DNA from: Thermocaproicibacter sp036260805 | GTDB lineage: Bacteria; Bacillota; Clostridia; Oscillospirales; Acutalibacteraceae | Reading direction: 5' to 3' | Length of the DNA stretch: 64,000 bases | Assembly (NCBI GenBank): GCA_036260805.1 | Contig: DATALZ010000014.1 | Location: 1 to 64,000, forward strand | In this document: positions 9,469-18,478 of the stretch, one piece after another | How the letters are laid out: each line of letters starts with the position of its first letter | Numbering within the stretch: position 1 is the stretch's first letter | Program-made: the position numbers and the translations under genes | The notes under the pieces: model-generated | Database searches by the model: none | What the model was told of the DNA's origin: nothing | What the model saw: the letters and a program-made list of their open reading frames with translations, nothing else

Positions 9469-9523
9469 TGTAATAGATGTTTCAACAATGTTCTGAAAAC
9501 TAATTCGCAAAGAGGGGTTTACT

Positions 9524-11017
9524 ATTCGCACGAGCGGGATCCTGCTGCCCGTAAGCAGTATACCTTCCCCATACGGGATTGGAAGCCTGGGGAAAGAGTC
9601 GTTTCAATTTATTGATTTTTTAAAGGATGCAGGTCAGCATTATTGGCAGATACTGCCGATTGGACCAACTGGGTGCGGCGACAGCCCGTACCAGAGTTTT
9701 TCCGCATTTGCAGCAAATCCCTATCTAATCGATCCGGAATTGCTTGTTCAACAGGGACTTTTAAAAGAAAAGGAAATAAAGGAGTTTGAGTTCGGCACCG
9801 ACCCGGAGCAGGTGGATTATGGAGCGCTGTTTGATTATCGCTTCAAGATGCTCCGCAAGGCAGCCGACAGGTTCCCGGAAAAGGACGCCGGCTTTGACAC
9901 TTTTCGCAGAACGAATGCCGGCTGGCTCGAAGATTATGCGCTTTTCATGGCTCTGAAAAAAGAAAACAACATGGTGTCGTTTCAGGAATGGCCCGACGAG
10001 CTGCGCCTTCGCAGGGCTTCCGCATTAAAAGAAGCACGCGTCAGGCTGGCTGAGGAAATCCGTTTCTGGAAAGTGACACAATATCTGTTCTTTACCCAGT
10101 GGCGTGCGCTGAAGAACTACGCACACAAAAACGGCGTATATATTATTGGCGACCTGCCGATTTATGTATCTCCGGATTCCTCTGACCTGTGGGCGCACAG
10201 CGAGCTTTTTCAGGTGGATAAGCACCGCAGACCGACGGACGTTGCAGGCTGCCCGCCGGATGCTTTTACAGCGGACGGCCAGCTCTGGGGAAACCCGCTG
10301 TATAATTGGGAAGAGCATGCCGACACCGGGTACCGCTGGTGGGTGAAGCGGCTTTCCAGCGCGGCAAAGGTTTACGACGTGGTTCGGATTGACCATTTTC
10401 GTGGATTCGAGGGGTATTACTCCGTACCCGCCGGAAGCAAAAACGCGGTTCACGGCTGCTGGCGGAAGGGGCCTGGAATCGACTTTGTAAACACGATCAA
10501 GAACAAGCTGCCCCGTCTTACAGTAATTGCGGAAGACCTTGGCTTTTTGACAGACGACGTCCGCAAACTGCTGGCGGAAAGTGGATTCCCCGGCATGAAA
10601 GTGCTTCAGTTCGCGTTCGATTCGCGGGAAGAAAGCGACTATCTGCCGCATAACTACTCTAAAAACTGTGTTGTGTATACCGGAACTCATGATAATACTA
10701 CAACCGAGGACTGGAAGGATACCGCACCGGAGGACGACATTACATTTGCACGCAAATACCTCGGAATCGGCAAAAAGGATGATTTTACCGGCGCCATGAT
10801 TCGGGTGGCGCTGGCAAGTGTGGCGGACACGTGCATTATCCCGATGCAGGATTATTTGAGGCTGGGCGCCGAAGCGCGCATGAATACGCCGGGTACCGTC
10901 GGTGGAAACTGGCGCTGGCGCGTACAAAAAGAACAGCTAACCCCTGAGCTTGCCGCGGAAATCCGTGGGCTCACGGAAATTTACGGCCGCACAAAGCGAA
11001 CCATACATAAGAAATGA
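9524..11017 (+). CDS. malQ: 4-alpha-glucanotransferase, apparent ATT start
   Basis: GH77 amylomaltase, which moves alpha-1,4-glucan segments between maltodextrins and feeds phosphorylase. The open frame begins after a stop at 9494, and no ATG, GTG or TTG occurs in it before 9740. A start there would remove the conserved N terminus. The codon ATT at 9524 sits 6 nt after GAGGGG and reads (M)RTSGILLPVSSIPSPYGIG, exactly the family start, giving 497 residues. Other marks are PIYVSPDSSDLWAHSELF, the nucleophile region VVRIDHFRGFEGYY, the acid/base region VIAEDLGFL, and TGTHDNTTTEDW. The only alternative is a sequencing error at that codon. Confidence 0.9.
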   Translation: MRTSGILLPVSSIPSPYGIGSLGKESFQFIDFLKDAGQHYWQILPIGPTGCGDSPYQSFSAFAANPYLIDPELLVQQGLLKEKEIKEFEFGTDPEQVDYGALFDYRFKMLRKAADRFPEKDAGFDTFRRTNAGWLEDYALFMALKKENNMVSFQEWPDELRLRRASALKEARVRLAEEIRFWKVTQYLFFTQWRALKNYAHKNGVYIIGDLPIYVSPDSSDLWAHSELFQVDKHRRPTDVAGCPPDAFTADGQLWGNPLYNWEEHADTGYRWWVKRLSSAAKVYDVVRIDHFRGFEGYYSVPAGSKNAVHGCWRKGPGIDFVNTIKNKLPRLTVIAEDLGFLTDDVRKLLAESGFPGMKVLQFAFDSREESDYLPHNYSKNCVVYTGTHDNTTTEDWKDTAPEDDITFARKYLGIGKKDDFTGAMIRVALASVADTCIIPMQDYLRLGAEARMNTPGTVGGNWRWRVQKEQLTPELAAEIRGLTEIYGRTKRTIHKK

Positions 11018-11023
11018 ACAGAT

Positions 11024-11053
11024 AGCGGAACCGGGACTCCGGTTCCGCTTTTG
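11024..11053 (+). terminator. Terminator of the importer-malQ operon
   Basis: The stem AGCGGAACCGG/CCGGTTCCGCT lies directly after malQ and is followed by TTTTG. A second small hairpin, CTTCCCCT/AGGGGAAG (about 11105-11122), lies in the otherwise empty stretch before the next gene. Confidence 0.85.
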
Positions 11054-11255
11054 TGTGCCCAAAATAGCCGATCTGCTGGCCGAAAATTTGCTTTTTACCC
11101 TTGACTTCCCCTCAAGGGGAAGCCGGAAACTCGCGTTCCAGCGGCTACCCCAATATTTGATATGAGCCCGAAAATTTGAAAGGAGTTTCGAGTCATAAAT
11201 CCGGCGAAAACTCAATACAATGGCATATTGGTATATTTTCTGCGGGGTGATTGTA

Positions 11256-12527
11256 TTGAGAGCTTTGCGTTCAGGTACGACGGGAAGCGACGTTATGGAA
11301 GTGCAGTCCGTCCTGCGAAAACTGGGACTGTATTCTGGCCCGGTGGACGGGGATTTCGGGCCGCAGACACAGCAGGCCGTAGCGGAATTCCAAAGACGCT
11401 TTGGATTGGAGCCGGATGGAGCAATCGGGCCGAAAACCTGGCAGGTGCTGGAACACTTCCTGCTGGGATATGATAATTATGTCATCCAGCCGGGCGACAC
11501 ATTTTACGGAATCTCCGGAAAATTCGGAACAGATCCGGCGCTGATCGCCGCGGCAAATCCGACGCATGACCCGGATTACCTGGTATCCGGCAGAAAAATC
11601 GTTGTGCCTTATTCTTATGACGTCGTTGCCACCGATGTGAGCTATACCTATGAAATCATGATGCGGAACATACAGGGCCTGAAAGAAAGATATCCGTTTC
11701 TGCGGGTAAGCGCAGTCGGCGCGAGCGTTTTGGGAAAGACGCTTTACGCCCTACGGCTTGGCGTGGGGGCAAACAACGTGTTCTATAACGCTGCCCAGCA
11801 TGCACTGGAATGGATTACGGCCCCCGTTTTGATGAAGTTTGCCGAGGACTACTTAAAAGCGTATGCGCTCGGCCGGCAGATTGGCGGATATGATTCGCGC
11901 GAGCTGTGGAGTTCGTCTACAATCTGGCTCGTTCCCATGGTGAACCCGGACGGCGTGGATCTTGTGATTAACGGCCTGCAGTCAGACAATCCCTACTATG
12001 ACCGGCTGATCCGATGGAACAACGGCAGCACTGATTTCTCGCAGAACTGGCAGGCGAATATACGCGGCGTGGATTTAAACCATAATTACGACGCCGCATG
12101 GAAGCAGTCGAAGCAGGCGGAAGCCGGGCTTGGAATTACGGGGCCTGGGCCGACGCGGTTCTCGGGGCCTTACCCGGTTTCGGAACCGGAAACACGCGCG
12201 ATGGTTGGGTTTACACGGAGCCACGATTTCCGGCTGGCGATGGCATACCACTCGCAGGGCAGGGTGATTTACTGGAATTTTATGAATCTTGCTACGGAGG
12301 AGGCAAGGGTAATTGGGGAAAACCTGTCGCGCATCAGCGGTTACACTCTGGAACAGGCTACGGGAGTAGCGTCTTACGCGGGGTATAAGGATTGGTTTAT
12401 TCAGGATTTTCGGCGCCCCGGCTACACCATTGAGGTAGGCGAGGGGAAAAATCCTCTGCCAATTTCTCAGTTCGGGCAGATTTATCTGGAGAACCTCGGG
12501 ATGCTTCTTTACGCGGCGCTAATTTAG
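11256..12527 (+). CDS. Secreted-type M14 peptidase with peptidoglycan-binding and LysM domains
   Basis: Likely a gamma-D-glutamyl-diamino acid endopeptidase that trims cell-wall stem peptides. The TTG at 11256 follows GGGGTGA with 5-nt spacing and gives MRALRSGTTGSDV, a cleaner start than the ATG at 11220. Residues 5-65 form a PG_binding_1 repeat (VLRKLGLYSGPVDGDFGPQT), residues 75-118 a LysM motif (VIQPGDTFYGISGKF), and residues 130-423 an M14 zinc carboxypeptidase domain. In this numbering the zinc ligands are His182 and Glu185 (HALE) and His332 (YHSQG), with catalytic Glu393 (TIEVGEG). No signal peptide is visible, as in several sporulation-linked relatives. Confidence 0.88.
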   Translation: MRALRSGTTGSDVMEVQSVLRKLGLYSGPVDGDFGPQTQQAVAEFQRRFGLEPDGAIGPKTWQVLEHFLLGYDNYVIQPGDTFYGISGKFGTDPALIAAANPTHDPDYLVSGRKIVVPYSYDVVATDVSYTYEIMMRNIQGLKERYPFLRVSAVGASVLGKTLYALRLGVGANNVFYNAAQHALEWITAPVLMKFAEDYLKAYALGRQIGGYDSRELWSSSTIWLVPMVNPDGVDLVINGLQSDNPYYDRLIRWNNGSTDFSQNWQANIRGVDLNHNYDAAWKQSKQAEAGLGITGPGPTRFSGPYPVSEPETRAMVGFTRSHDFRLAMAYHSQGRVIYWNFMNLATEEARVIGENLSRISGYTLEQATGVASYAGYKDWFIQDFRRPGYTIEVGEGKNPLPISQFGQIYLENLGMLLYAALI

Positions 12528-12542
12528 TAAGTTTAAGGTTAG

Positions 12543-12589
12543 AAAGGCCGCCCTGCCTATCATTGAAGATAAGCCGGGCGGCCTTTGTT
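12543..12589 (+). terminator. Terminator after the M14 peptidase
   Basis: The stem AAAGGCCGCCC (12543-12553) pairs with GGGCGGCCTTT (12576-12586) and is followed by GTTTTG. It begins 16 bp after the stop codon. Confidence 0.85.
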
Positions 12590-12618
12590 TTGCTTTCATT
12601 CGTGTTTTCCGATATAAT
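12590..12618 (+). promoter_or_regulatory. Promoter of the YitT gene
   Basis: TTGCTT (12590-12595), a 17-bp spacer and TATAAT (12613-12618), placed right after the upstream terminator and 50 bp before the start codon. Confidence 0.6.
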
Positions 12619-12667
12619 TATTATAAACATTCATTTAAAACGCAATAATAGCGAAGGGAGATGCCAC

Positions 12668-13531
12668 ATGAAGAATAAAATAAAGAGGATTGCCGCTTTC
12701 CACACAATAAAGAGAATATTGCTGATGACTCTGGGCGCGGTTCTTGCATCCGTCGGTCTGGAGATGTTCCTGATCCCCAACAATATCATTGACGGAGGAA
12801 TTACGGGGATCTCCATTATGGCAAACCATTTCACTGGCATCCCGCTGGGGGTATTTATCTTTGGACTGAATGTTCCGTTTTTGGTTGTAGGATACCGGCA
12901 AATCGGCAAGACTTTCGCCTTTTCAACGCTGTTTTCCGTAATATGCCTGTCATTGGGCGTGTCCAAACTGCACCCTGTGCCGGGAGTGACCAAAGATGTT
13001 CTTCTGGCGACGATTTTCGGAGGAATTATCCTCGGAGCGGGCGTGGGGCTGATTATCCGAAACGGCGGTTCGCTGGACGGAACTGAAATTATAGCGATTA
13101 TTCTGGACAAGAAAACGGGCTTCTCCATTGGCGAAATCGTGCTGTTCTTTAACCTTTTTATCCTGGGAAGTTCGGGGCTGGTTTTCGGATGGGACAGGGC
13201 GATGTATTCCCTCATTGCCTATTTTATTGTGTTCAAGGTAATTGATATTACGGTTGAGGGTTTGGACGAGTCGAAAGCGGTCGTTATTATTTCGGATCAG
13301 TATAAGAATATTGCGGACGCGCTGATGGAACGGCTCGGAAGAGGTGTGACGCTGCTGCACGGCGAAGGCGGTTACAAGGGCGGCCTGACGAATGTGATTT
13401 ACGTGGTGGTATCCAGACTGGAAATTGCTAAATTGAAAGAGATTGTACACGGTTTTGACGACGACGCATTAATTACGATTGCGAACGTTGAACTTACCGA
13501 AAAACGATACGGCAAAAAGGCGATTCACTGA
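12668..13531 (+). CDS. YitT-family membrane protein
   Basis: A 287-residue protein of the YitT family (YitT_membrane plus C-terminal DUF2179). Function of the family is not established. The ATG at 12668 follows GAAGGGAG; an upstream ATG at 12563 lies inside the terminator and promoter and is rejected. The first 190 residues hold about five membrane helices, with the motifs LIPNNIIDGGITGISIM near residue 35 and GLIIRNGGSLDGTEIIA near 125. Residues 205-287 are the soluble DUF2179 domain (KAVVIISDQYKNIADALME, then GVTLLHGEGGYKG). It ends at a shared convergent terminator. Confidence 0.92.
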   Translation: MKNKIKRIAAFHTIKRILLMTLGAVLASVGLEMFLIPNNIIDGGITGISIMANHFTGIPLGVFIFGLNVPFLVVGYRQIGKTFAFSTLFSVICLSLGVSKLHPVPGVTKDVLLATIFGGIILGAGVGLIIRNGGSLDGTEIIAIILDKKTGFSIGEIVLFFNLFILGSSGLVFGWDRAMYSLIAYFIVFKVIDITVEGLDESKAVVIISDQYKNIADALMERLGRGVTLLHGEGGYKGGLTNVIYVVVSRLEIAKLKEIVHGFDDDALITIANVELTEKRYGKKAIH

Positions 13532-13540
13532 AAATAACAG

Positions 13541-13577
13541 AAGACCCGCAATGCTTCGCTGAGGCACTGCGGGTTTT
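13541..13577. terminator. Convergent terminator between yitT and the DUF2087 gene
   Basis: ACCCGCA (13544-13550) pairs with TGCGGGT (13568-13574) and T bases follow on the plus strand. It lies between two converging genes, though the minus-strand T-run is poor. Confidence 0.7.
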
Positions 13578-13582
13578 GTGAT

Positions 13583-14347
13583 TTACTTGAGCCAGTATTC
13601 TCTGCAGTCTTTGGTACGCTCCATGAATCCGTATTCAATTAAATACCGGCGGATTGTTGCATAGTCTTCATAGACAGCCCTGAGAATTGTGTTGACCTCT
13701 TTTTCGGAATAGTGCCTGCCGTTTTGAAACTGGGCCGCAATCCTGCGAAGAATCACAATTTTCTTTTTCTCCTTCGGCGAGAAAACTCTCAGCTTCAGCG
13801 GCTCAAGCGACTCAAAAACGGAGCTCAGAATTTTATCCTCTTCCGATTTTGTAATGGAATAACGGTCATCCACCATTTTTGCGCTGCTGGGAATGTCGAT
13901 GATCTCGTCTGCCGTATCTTTCGATTTGTCTGCAGCCAGAGCTTCCTCTACAAGTTCAAAGATTGCGAGATACAGTTTCGCCTGCTTTTCCTTTTCCCGG
14001 AAAACAAACCGCTGGTGGCGAAGCGTTGCGGTGGCAGAGCCTGTTTTTTTGGAGATTTCTCTGTCTGACATTCCCTGAAACATCATTTCCAGAAGCTCTT
14101 TCTGATTCTCCGTGAGGCCGGTATATTTTTTATCGAAAGAAGTCAGATATTTCAGCATGTCTCCGTGTTCCTTTTCCACATGAATGCGGACGGCTTTAGA
14201 AGCATCATAGAATCTGCCCTCAATGGGATAGATTTCTCCCGCTTCAAAGTTCTTCCCACAGATCAGGCATGTAAAGGTTTGCGTGGATGAATCAAAGGAA
14301 AATCCCTGTTTGATTTCATCTACGGTGTTTGATAAAAAAGAATTCAT
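13583..14347 (-). CDS. DUF2087 transcriptional regulator with zinc-finger and LuxR-like HTH
   Basis: Three parts are visible in this 254-residue protein. Residues 20-60 hold a probable zinc finger (CLICGKNF, then HVEKEH). Residues 75-110 read LTENQKELLEMMFQGMSDRE, a LuxR/sigma-like helix-turn-helix followed by an RHQRFVFREKEKQAK segment. Residues 185-254 are a DUF2087 domain (PKEKKKIVILRRIAAQF, EKEVNTILRAVYEDYATIRR, ending YWLK). The ATG at 14347 follows AGAAGG; 18 upstream codons are discarded. The target is unknown. The gene shows no operon partner. Confidence 0.82.
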   Translation of the reverse strand: MNSFLSNTVDEIKQGFSFDSSTQTFTCLICGKNFEAGEIYPIEGRFYDASKAVRIHVEKEHGDMLKYLTSFDKKYTGLTENQKELLEMMFQGMSDREISKKTGSATATLRHQRFVFREKEKQAKLYLAIFELVEEALAADKSKDTADEIIDIPSSAKMVDDRYSITKSEEDKILSSVFESLEPLKLRVFSPKEKKKIVILRRIAAQFQNGRHYSEKEVNTILRAVYEDYATIRRYLIEYGFMERTKDCREYWLK

Positions 14348-14529
14348 AATGATACACCTTCTTTTAATATGTTTATCAAAACAATAAACATTGTACCACA
14401 AAATTCTGAAAAGTCAACGCAAAGTCTGCCGGAATGTTCCTGAATGGCTGTCATCAGAAATAAGATTTGATTCCCGAAGAAGCGGGACAGGAAGACGAAT
14501 TATCGGACGGCAGAAGAAAATAACAAAAG

Positions 14530-14562
14530 GGGCGCCGGAATATCCGACGTCCCTTGCTTATG
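14530..14562 (-). terminator. Terminator of the MFS gene
   Basis: Read on the minus strand, GGGACGTCGGA pairs with TCCGGCGCCCC (one G-T wobble, one mismatch) and is followed by TTTTGTT, just after the MFS stop codon at 14571. The 180 bp to the DUF2087 gene contain no gene. Confidence 0.6.
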
Positions 14563-14570
14563 GATTGACG

Positions 14571-15827
14571 CTAAACTGCTTTTGGTTCCCGGTGAAACCA
14601 GCGGGCAAGTTCTTTACGAGTAAAGACGACAATCACAGCCAGAAGAACCAGCGTCACGCCGCCGCAGAAGAGAAACCCGGAATCGCCGGCGGCCCGCTCC
14701 ATAACGGCGCCGGCGAGAAAGTTGCCGATCGGCGTGGAGCCCATGTTCAGAAAAGAGTAGACGCTCATCACCCTGCCGCGGTACTCATTCGACGAACTGA
14801 CCTGGAAAATGGAGTTCGCCGTGTTCATGAAAATCAGGTTGAAGAAGCCGATGACCAGAATGATGATCGCGCTGATAGCATACTGCCGGGTGAGCACGGT
14901 AACAACCTGCATGACTGCTGTTCCGGCGCCGCTGATGATGAGCAGGCGTTTGCTTACCCCGTTTTTGCTGCGGTAGGCCATCAGGATGGCAGCGCAGAAT
15001 GCACCGAGCCCCGCCATGGAGAGCATGAAGGAATATCCGTTGACACCGCCGCCGAGAAATTCACGCGCGTAAACCGGAATGACAACATCGTTGTTAAAGG
15101 CGAAAGTGCAGACAACAGCCATGACCAGAACATTGGCAACAAGGGTCTTGCTTTGTTTGATGTACCGCATGCCGTCTGCAATTTCCGGCAGCATGTTTGC
15201 GCTGCGTCTGACTGCGTGGGTTTCGTTGGTGTGAATTAAGAGAATGCCTGCAATAACGGGGATGAAGCTGACGGAATTGATGAAGAAGCACATGGCGGCG
15301 CCAAGCTTTACCATGAGCACGCCTGATATTGCGGGGCCTAAAATACGTGCGAGATTCACAATGGTGGAATTGAGCGAAATTGCGTTTGTTACGTTTTCGG
15401 GCCCGACAAGATCTATAAAAAAGGACTGGCGTGCGGGCATGTCGAGCGTCTGGGTCAGGCCGAACAGAAAACTGAGCAGAAGAATGTGCCAGAACTGTAT
15501 GATGCCCAGCGAGGTAAGAACCGTCATGATGATTGCCTGCGCAAGAAACAGTGCCTGTGTGAGAACCAGCAGTTTCTTCTTGGAAACGCGGTCTACGACA
15601 ACCCCGGCAAACAGGGAGAGAAAAAGCATCGGCAGAAACTGGGCGACTCCCACAAGGCCGACTTTAAAAGGCGAATTTGTAACGGAGTACACCAGCCAGG
15701 TCTGGGCGGTGCGCTGCACCCATGTTCCGGTCAGAGAAATACACTGCCCGAACCAGAACAGCCGAAAATTACGGTACTGCAGCGAGCGGAACGTTGTTTT
15801 AAAAAAATTACCGGCTTTTGAAAACAT
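14571..15827 (-). CDS. MFS transporter, EntS-like
   Basis: A 418-residue major facilitator of the MFS_3 (EntS/enterobactin-exporter-like) type, with about twelve predicted membrane helices. The start MFSKAGNFFKTTFRSLQYRN followed by FRLFWFGQCISLTGTWVQRT is the usual N terminus of this family, and VDRVSKKKLLVLTQ near residue 75 is the loop-2/3 motif. A cytoplasmic linker near residue 200 contains RRSANMLPEIADGMRYIKQ. Substrate is unknown; relatives export siderophores or drugs. GGAGG lies 13 nt before the ATG, a little far. The gene stands alone on its strand. Confidence 0.88.
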   Translation of the reverse strand: MFSKAGNFFKTTFRSLQYRNFRLFWFGQCISLTGTWVQRTAQTWLVYSVTNSPFKVGLVGVAQFLPMLFLSLFAGVVVDRVSKKKLLVLTQALFLAQAIIMTVLTSLGIIQFWHILLLSFLFGLTQTLDMPARQSFFIDLVGPENVTNAISLNSTIVNLARILGPAISGVLMVKLGAAMCFFINSVSFIPVIAGILLIHTNETHAVRRSANMLPEIADGMRYIKQSKTLVANVLVMAVVCTFAFNNDVVIPVYAREFLGGGVNGYSFMLSMAGLGAFCAAILMAYRSKNGVSKRLLIISGAGTAVMQVVTVLTRQYAISAIIILVIGFFNLIFMNTANSIFQVSSSNEYRGRVMSVYSFLNMGSTPIGNFLAGAVMERAAGDSGFLFCGGVTLVLLAVIVVFTRKELARWFHREPKAV

Positions 15828-16011
15828 GTATGGAAAGAGCCTCCTGTAGAATCAGATCGAAAAATGCAGGAATCCGGTGCTTGTGCGGGGCCTGCACGGA
15901 AATGTTATACAATATGTATTAAAACATTATAATCCTGTTAAACGGAAAGTTCAATTGCGAAGCTCCACGAAGACGTGTTACAGATTTGATACTGTTTTTT
16001 TCAATGCGTTA

Positions 16012-16020
16012 TGTTATAAT
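16012..16020 (+). promoter_or_regulatory. Extended -10 promoter of the FG-GAP lipoprotein gene
   Basis: TGTTATAAT is a consensus extended -10 element. The T-rich -35 region is poor, which extended -10 promoters tolerate. It lies 41 bp before the start codon. Confidence 0.55.
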
Positions 16021-16061
16021 AACTTTGATTATACGATACCAGAAAGAACCCGAAGAAAGGG

Positions 16062-17417
16062 ATGGCGAAAGTGAAGCGGAAAGCGGCTGTGCTGGCTATT
16101 ATTCTTGCAATCTCGGCGATGCTTTCGGGCTGTTCGTTTGCCGGGCTGGACGCCCAGACGCTGATGCACGCACCAAAGCCGACCGGTGAGAACGAGGCGG
16201 ATATCCAGAGCCTTCTCGACCAGACGGCGGGCGGGCAAATGACCCTGAAATATCCATCCGCCGGGGAATATCGTTCCGCTATACTGAAACACGATATCTG
16301 CGGGGACAAAGGCAGCGAAGCAATTGCGTTTTTTCAGAAGGGCGACGAAACTTCGGTCACGAACATAACGTTCATGCAGAAAAACGGAACCTGGAAAAAC
16401 ATTGGAACATTCAGCAGCCAGACTTCTCAGGTTGACCGGATTTGCTTCGGCGACCTGAACGGCGACGGAAAAGACGAGGTAATCGTGGGATGGGGCAGCA
16501 GCCTGAACAACACAGGTTCCATCTGCGTTTATTACTATAAAGACGGCAGGATGAACGAGCAGAAGCTGAACCAGAGTTACACCGAAATGGAAGTGATGGA
16601 CTTCGACGGCGACGGAAAAGATGAAATCTTTACCGCGAGTGTTGCCGTGGGGGATCAGCCTGCCCAGGCACACCTTCTGCGCATTAAGGACGGCTCCATG
16701 GAAGTTTTGGGTACGGCGCCGCTTGACACCGGGGTTACGAAATATGCGTCGGTGAAAACCGGCCTGGTGAATGAAAAGCAGAACGGCATCGTGCTGGACG
16801 GGATGAAAGCGGGAAACACCATGGTTACCGAGATGCTTTACTGGGATAAGAAAAATAAGGCTTTGGAAGCGCCGTTTTACGACCCGGCGACAAAGACCGC
16901 AAAGAGCACCGTGCGGAACACATCTGTAGTTTCAAAAGATATCAACGAGGATAAAATTATTGAGATACCGATTGTCACCCTGATGCCCGGTTACAGCGGA
17001 GCCACAGCGGACGAAGCGGACTACCTGACAAACTGGCACCGCTACGACACCGCAACAAATACGTTCATCCGGGTAATGAGCATGGTGATTAACTATGCGG
17101 ACGGATACTGGTTCTCGGTGCCGGATATGTGGCGCGGTAAAATCACAACCAAAATGGACCCGGCAACGAGGTCGTTCTCGTTTTACCAGTGGATGCAGTC
17201 GCCGAAAAATGCGGCGGGGGTTCAGGGCCCGCAGCTTTTGAAAATAGAGGTATTCACGAAAAAGGAATGGGATTCACAGGCGGGGACAAAAGGGTATTTT
17301 GAGCTGTGCACGAAAGACAACCTTGTGTTCGCGGCAATGAGGCCGTCACCGGCTAACCAGTATTCGATGACGGAGCAGGAAGTAAAAGACGCCTTTGACC
17401 TGATTGCGCCCGAATAA
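16062..17417 (+). CDS. Lipoprotein with FG-GAP/VCBS-type repeats
   Basis: A 451-residue predicted lipoprotein; the signal peptide ends in AMLSGCSF with the lipobox cysteine near residue 25. Two calcium-binding-style repeats are plain: GDLNGDGKDEVIVGWG near residue 128 and DFDGDGKDEIFT near 180, the FG-GAP (integrin-like propeller) signature. The rest is a beta-rich domain that I cannot name. It lies immediately upstream of a two-component regulator on the same strand, with a palindromic repeat between, so a sensory or envelope role is possible but unproven. Confidence 0.75.
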   Translation: MAKVKRKAAVLAIILAISAMLSGCSFAGLDAQTLMHAPKPTGENEADIQSLLDQTAGGQMTLKYPSAGEYRSAILKHDICGDKGSEAIAFFQKGDETSVTNITFMQKNGTWKNIGTFSSQTSQVDRICFGDLNGDGKDEVIVGWGSSLNNTGSICVYYYKDGRMNEQKLNQSYTEMEVMDFDGDGKDEIFTASVAVGDQPAQAHLLRIKDGSMEVLGTAPLDTGVTKYASVKTGLVNEKQNGIVLDGMKAGNTMVTEMLYWDKKNKALEAPFYDPATKTAKSTVRNTSVVSKDINEDKIIEIPIVTLMPGYSGATADEADYLTNWHRYDTATNTFIRVMSMVINYADGYWFSVPDMWRGKITTKMDPATRSFSFYQWMQSPKNAAGVQGPQLLKIEVFTKKEWDSQAGTKGYFELCTKDNLVFAAMRPSPANQYSMTEQEVKDAFDLIAPE

Positions 17418-17458
17418 CAGCGGCAAATTGATTAACGGCTTTTAGCAAAAAGCAATTA

Positions 17459-17554
17459 CTATAGCAATAATTTTTAATCAGGACTTGATTAAAAATTGCC
17501 AAATGCGTTTTTACGGTTAAAAACTTTTCCGTATTAAAAGTAAAAACGCTATAG
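17459..17554. repeat. Inverted-repeat element, CTAYAGCA family (copy A)
   Basis: The ends are CTATAGC (17459-17465) and GCTATAG (17548-17554). Inside lie two hairpins: TTTTTAATCA/TGATTAAAAA (about 17470-17495) and GCGTTTTTAC/GTAAAAACGC. The end sequence matches the other members of the family described at 38484, 39398, 40966, 44732 and 51790. It separates the lipoprotein gene from the response regulator and leaves the latter's GGGGGGAATT ribosome site intact. Confidence 0.55.
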
Positions 17555-17569
17555 AACGGGGGGAATTCC

Positions 17570-18274
17570 TTGAAAACAATTCTGGTAGCGGAAGACGAGC
17601 AGGCTATCCGCGAATTTGTTGTAATCAACCTGAAACGCGCCGGCTATGAAACGCTGGAAGCCTCAAGCGGAGATCAGGCACTGGAAATATATGAACGGGA
17701 AGGGCAGAATGTTGACGTTGCGGTGCTGGATATTATGATGCCGGGCAACCACGACGGCCTTGCGGTCTGCAAGGAGCTTCGCCGGCGCAGCGGTTCTATC
17801 GGCATTATCATGCTGACAGCCAAAACGCAGGAGATGGATAAGGTTGGCGGGCTGATGATGGGCGCCGACGATTATGTGACGAAGCCGTTCAGCCCCAGCG
17901 AACTGGTGGCGCGCGTGGACGCAGTATACCGCCGCGTTGCACTCGAGCAGATGCGGAGCAGGAGCAATTTCCGCGAGGAAATCAAATCTGGCGATTTCGT
18001 GCTGAATCTGCGCAACCGCTCGCTGATGAAGAACGGCGAGCCCGTGGAACTGACGCAGGTCGAGTTTCAGATTATGGAATACTTTTTCTCTAACCCCGGC
18101 GCAGCGATGGACAGAACCGACATTTTGCGCCATGTTTGGGGAGAATCCTATTACGGCGAGGAAAAGATTGTGGATGTGAACATCCGCCGCCTGCGCATGA
18201 AGGTAGAGGACGAACCATCCAATCCGAAGCATATTGTGACGGTCTGGGGCCTCGGCTATAAATGGGAAAGCTGA
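17570..18274 (+). CDS. OmpR/PhoB-family response regulator
   Basis: A 234-residue two-component regulator. The receiver domain (1-120) has the acidic pair EDE at 8-10, the phosphoacceptor Asp54 in VLDIMMPG, the LTAK threonine near 82 and the TKPF lysine near 104. Residues 135-234 form a winged-helix DNA-binding domain (LTQVEFQIMEYFFSNPG, DVNIRRLRMKVEDEP, VWGLGYKWE). The partner kinase is almost certainly the one at 19106, but an SdpI-like gene and two repeat copies separate them, which is unusual for a pair normally adjacent. Confidence 0.95.
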   Translation: MKTILVAEDEQAIREFVVINLKRAGYETLEASSGDQALEIYEREGQNVDVAVLDIMMPGNHDGLAVCKELRRRSGSIGIIMLTAKTQEMDKVGGLMMGADDYVTKPFSPSELVARVDAVYRRVALEQMRSRSNFREEIKSGDFVLNLRNRSLMKNGEPVELTQVEFQIMEYFFSNPGAAMDRTDILRHVWGESYYGEEKIVDVNIRRLRMKVEDEPSNPKHIVTVWGLGYKWES

Positions 18275-18309
18275 GGAAGCACAAAGTTACAATTGAGCCA
18301 GCGGTGCAC

Positions 18310-18428
18310 TTCCGGCCGTCCGGGGCTGCGCGCCGCTTTGCGGAATCGGGGCCCCATGCCGGTGCACTCGCTTCGCGGCGCATCGGCGTCACCCCTGACC
18401 CGCCGCGTTTACGTGCAGTCCCGGACGC
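18310..18428. repeat. Structured ~120-bp repeat, copy 1
   Basis: This copy lies between the response regulator and the SdpI-like gene. It begins CGTCCGGGGCTG (about 18317-18328) and ends CAGTCCCGGACG (about 18417-18428). These are complementary at 11 of 12 positions, with one G-U. An inner hairpin pairs GCCGGTGC with GCGCATCGGC. The second copy at 18860-18976 is over 85% identical by eye, and the ends change together (G-C here, A-T there). Confidence 0.75.
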
Positions 18429-18478
18429 CCCAGCAGGCGGTGTAAGGAAAGGTTCAGACTGCAAAAGGAGAAAACAGC

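Noticed and set aside
18274..18478. Protein-coding gene within the 204-bp gap before the SdpI-like gene
   Set aside because: The open frame there matches the repeat copy at 18860, which is interrupted in the second copy; pairing changes fit a structured repeat, not codons.
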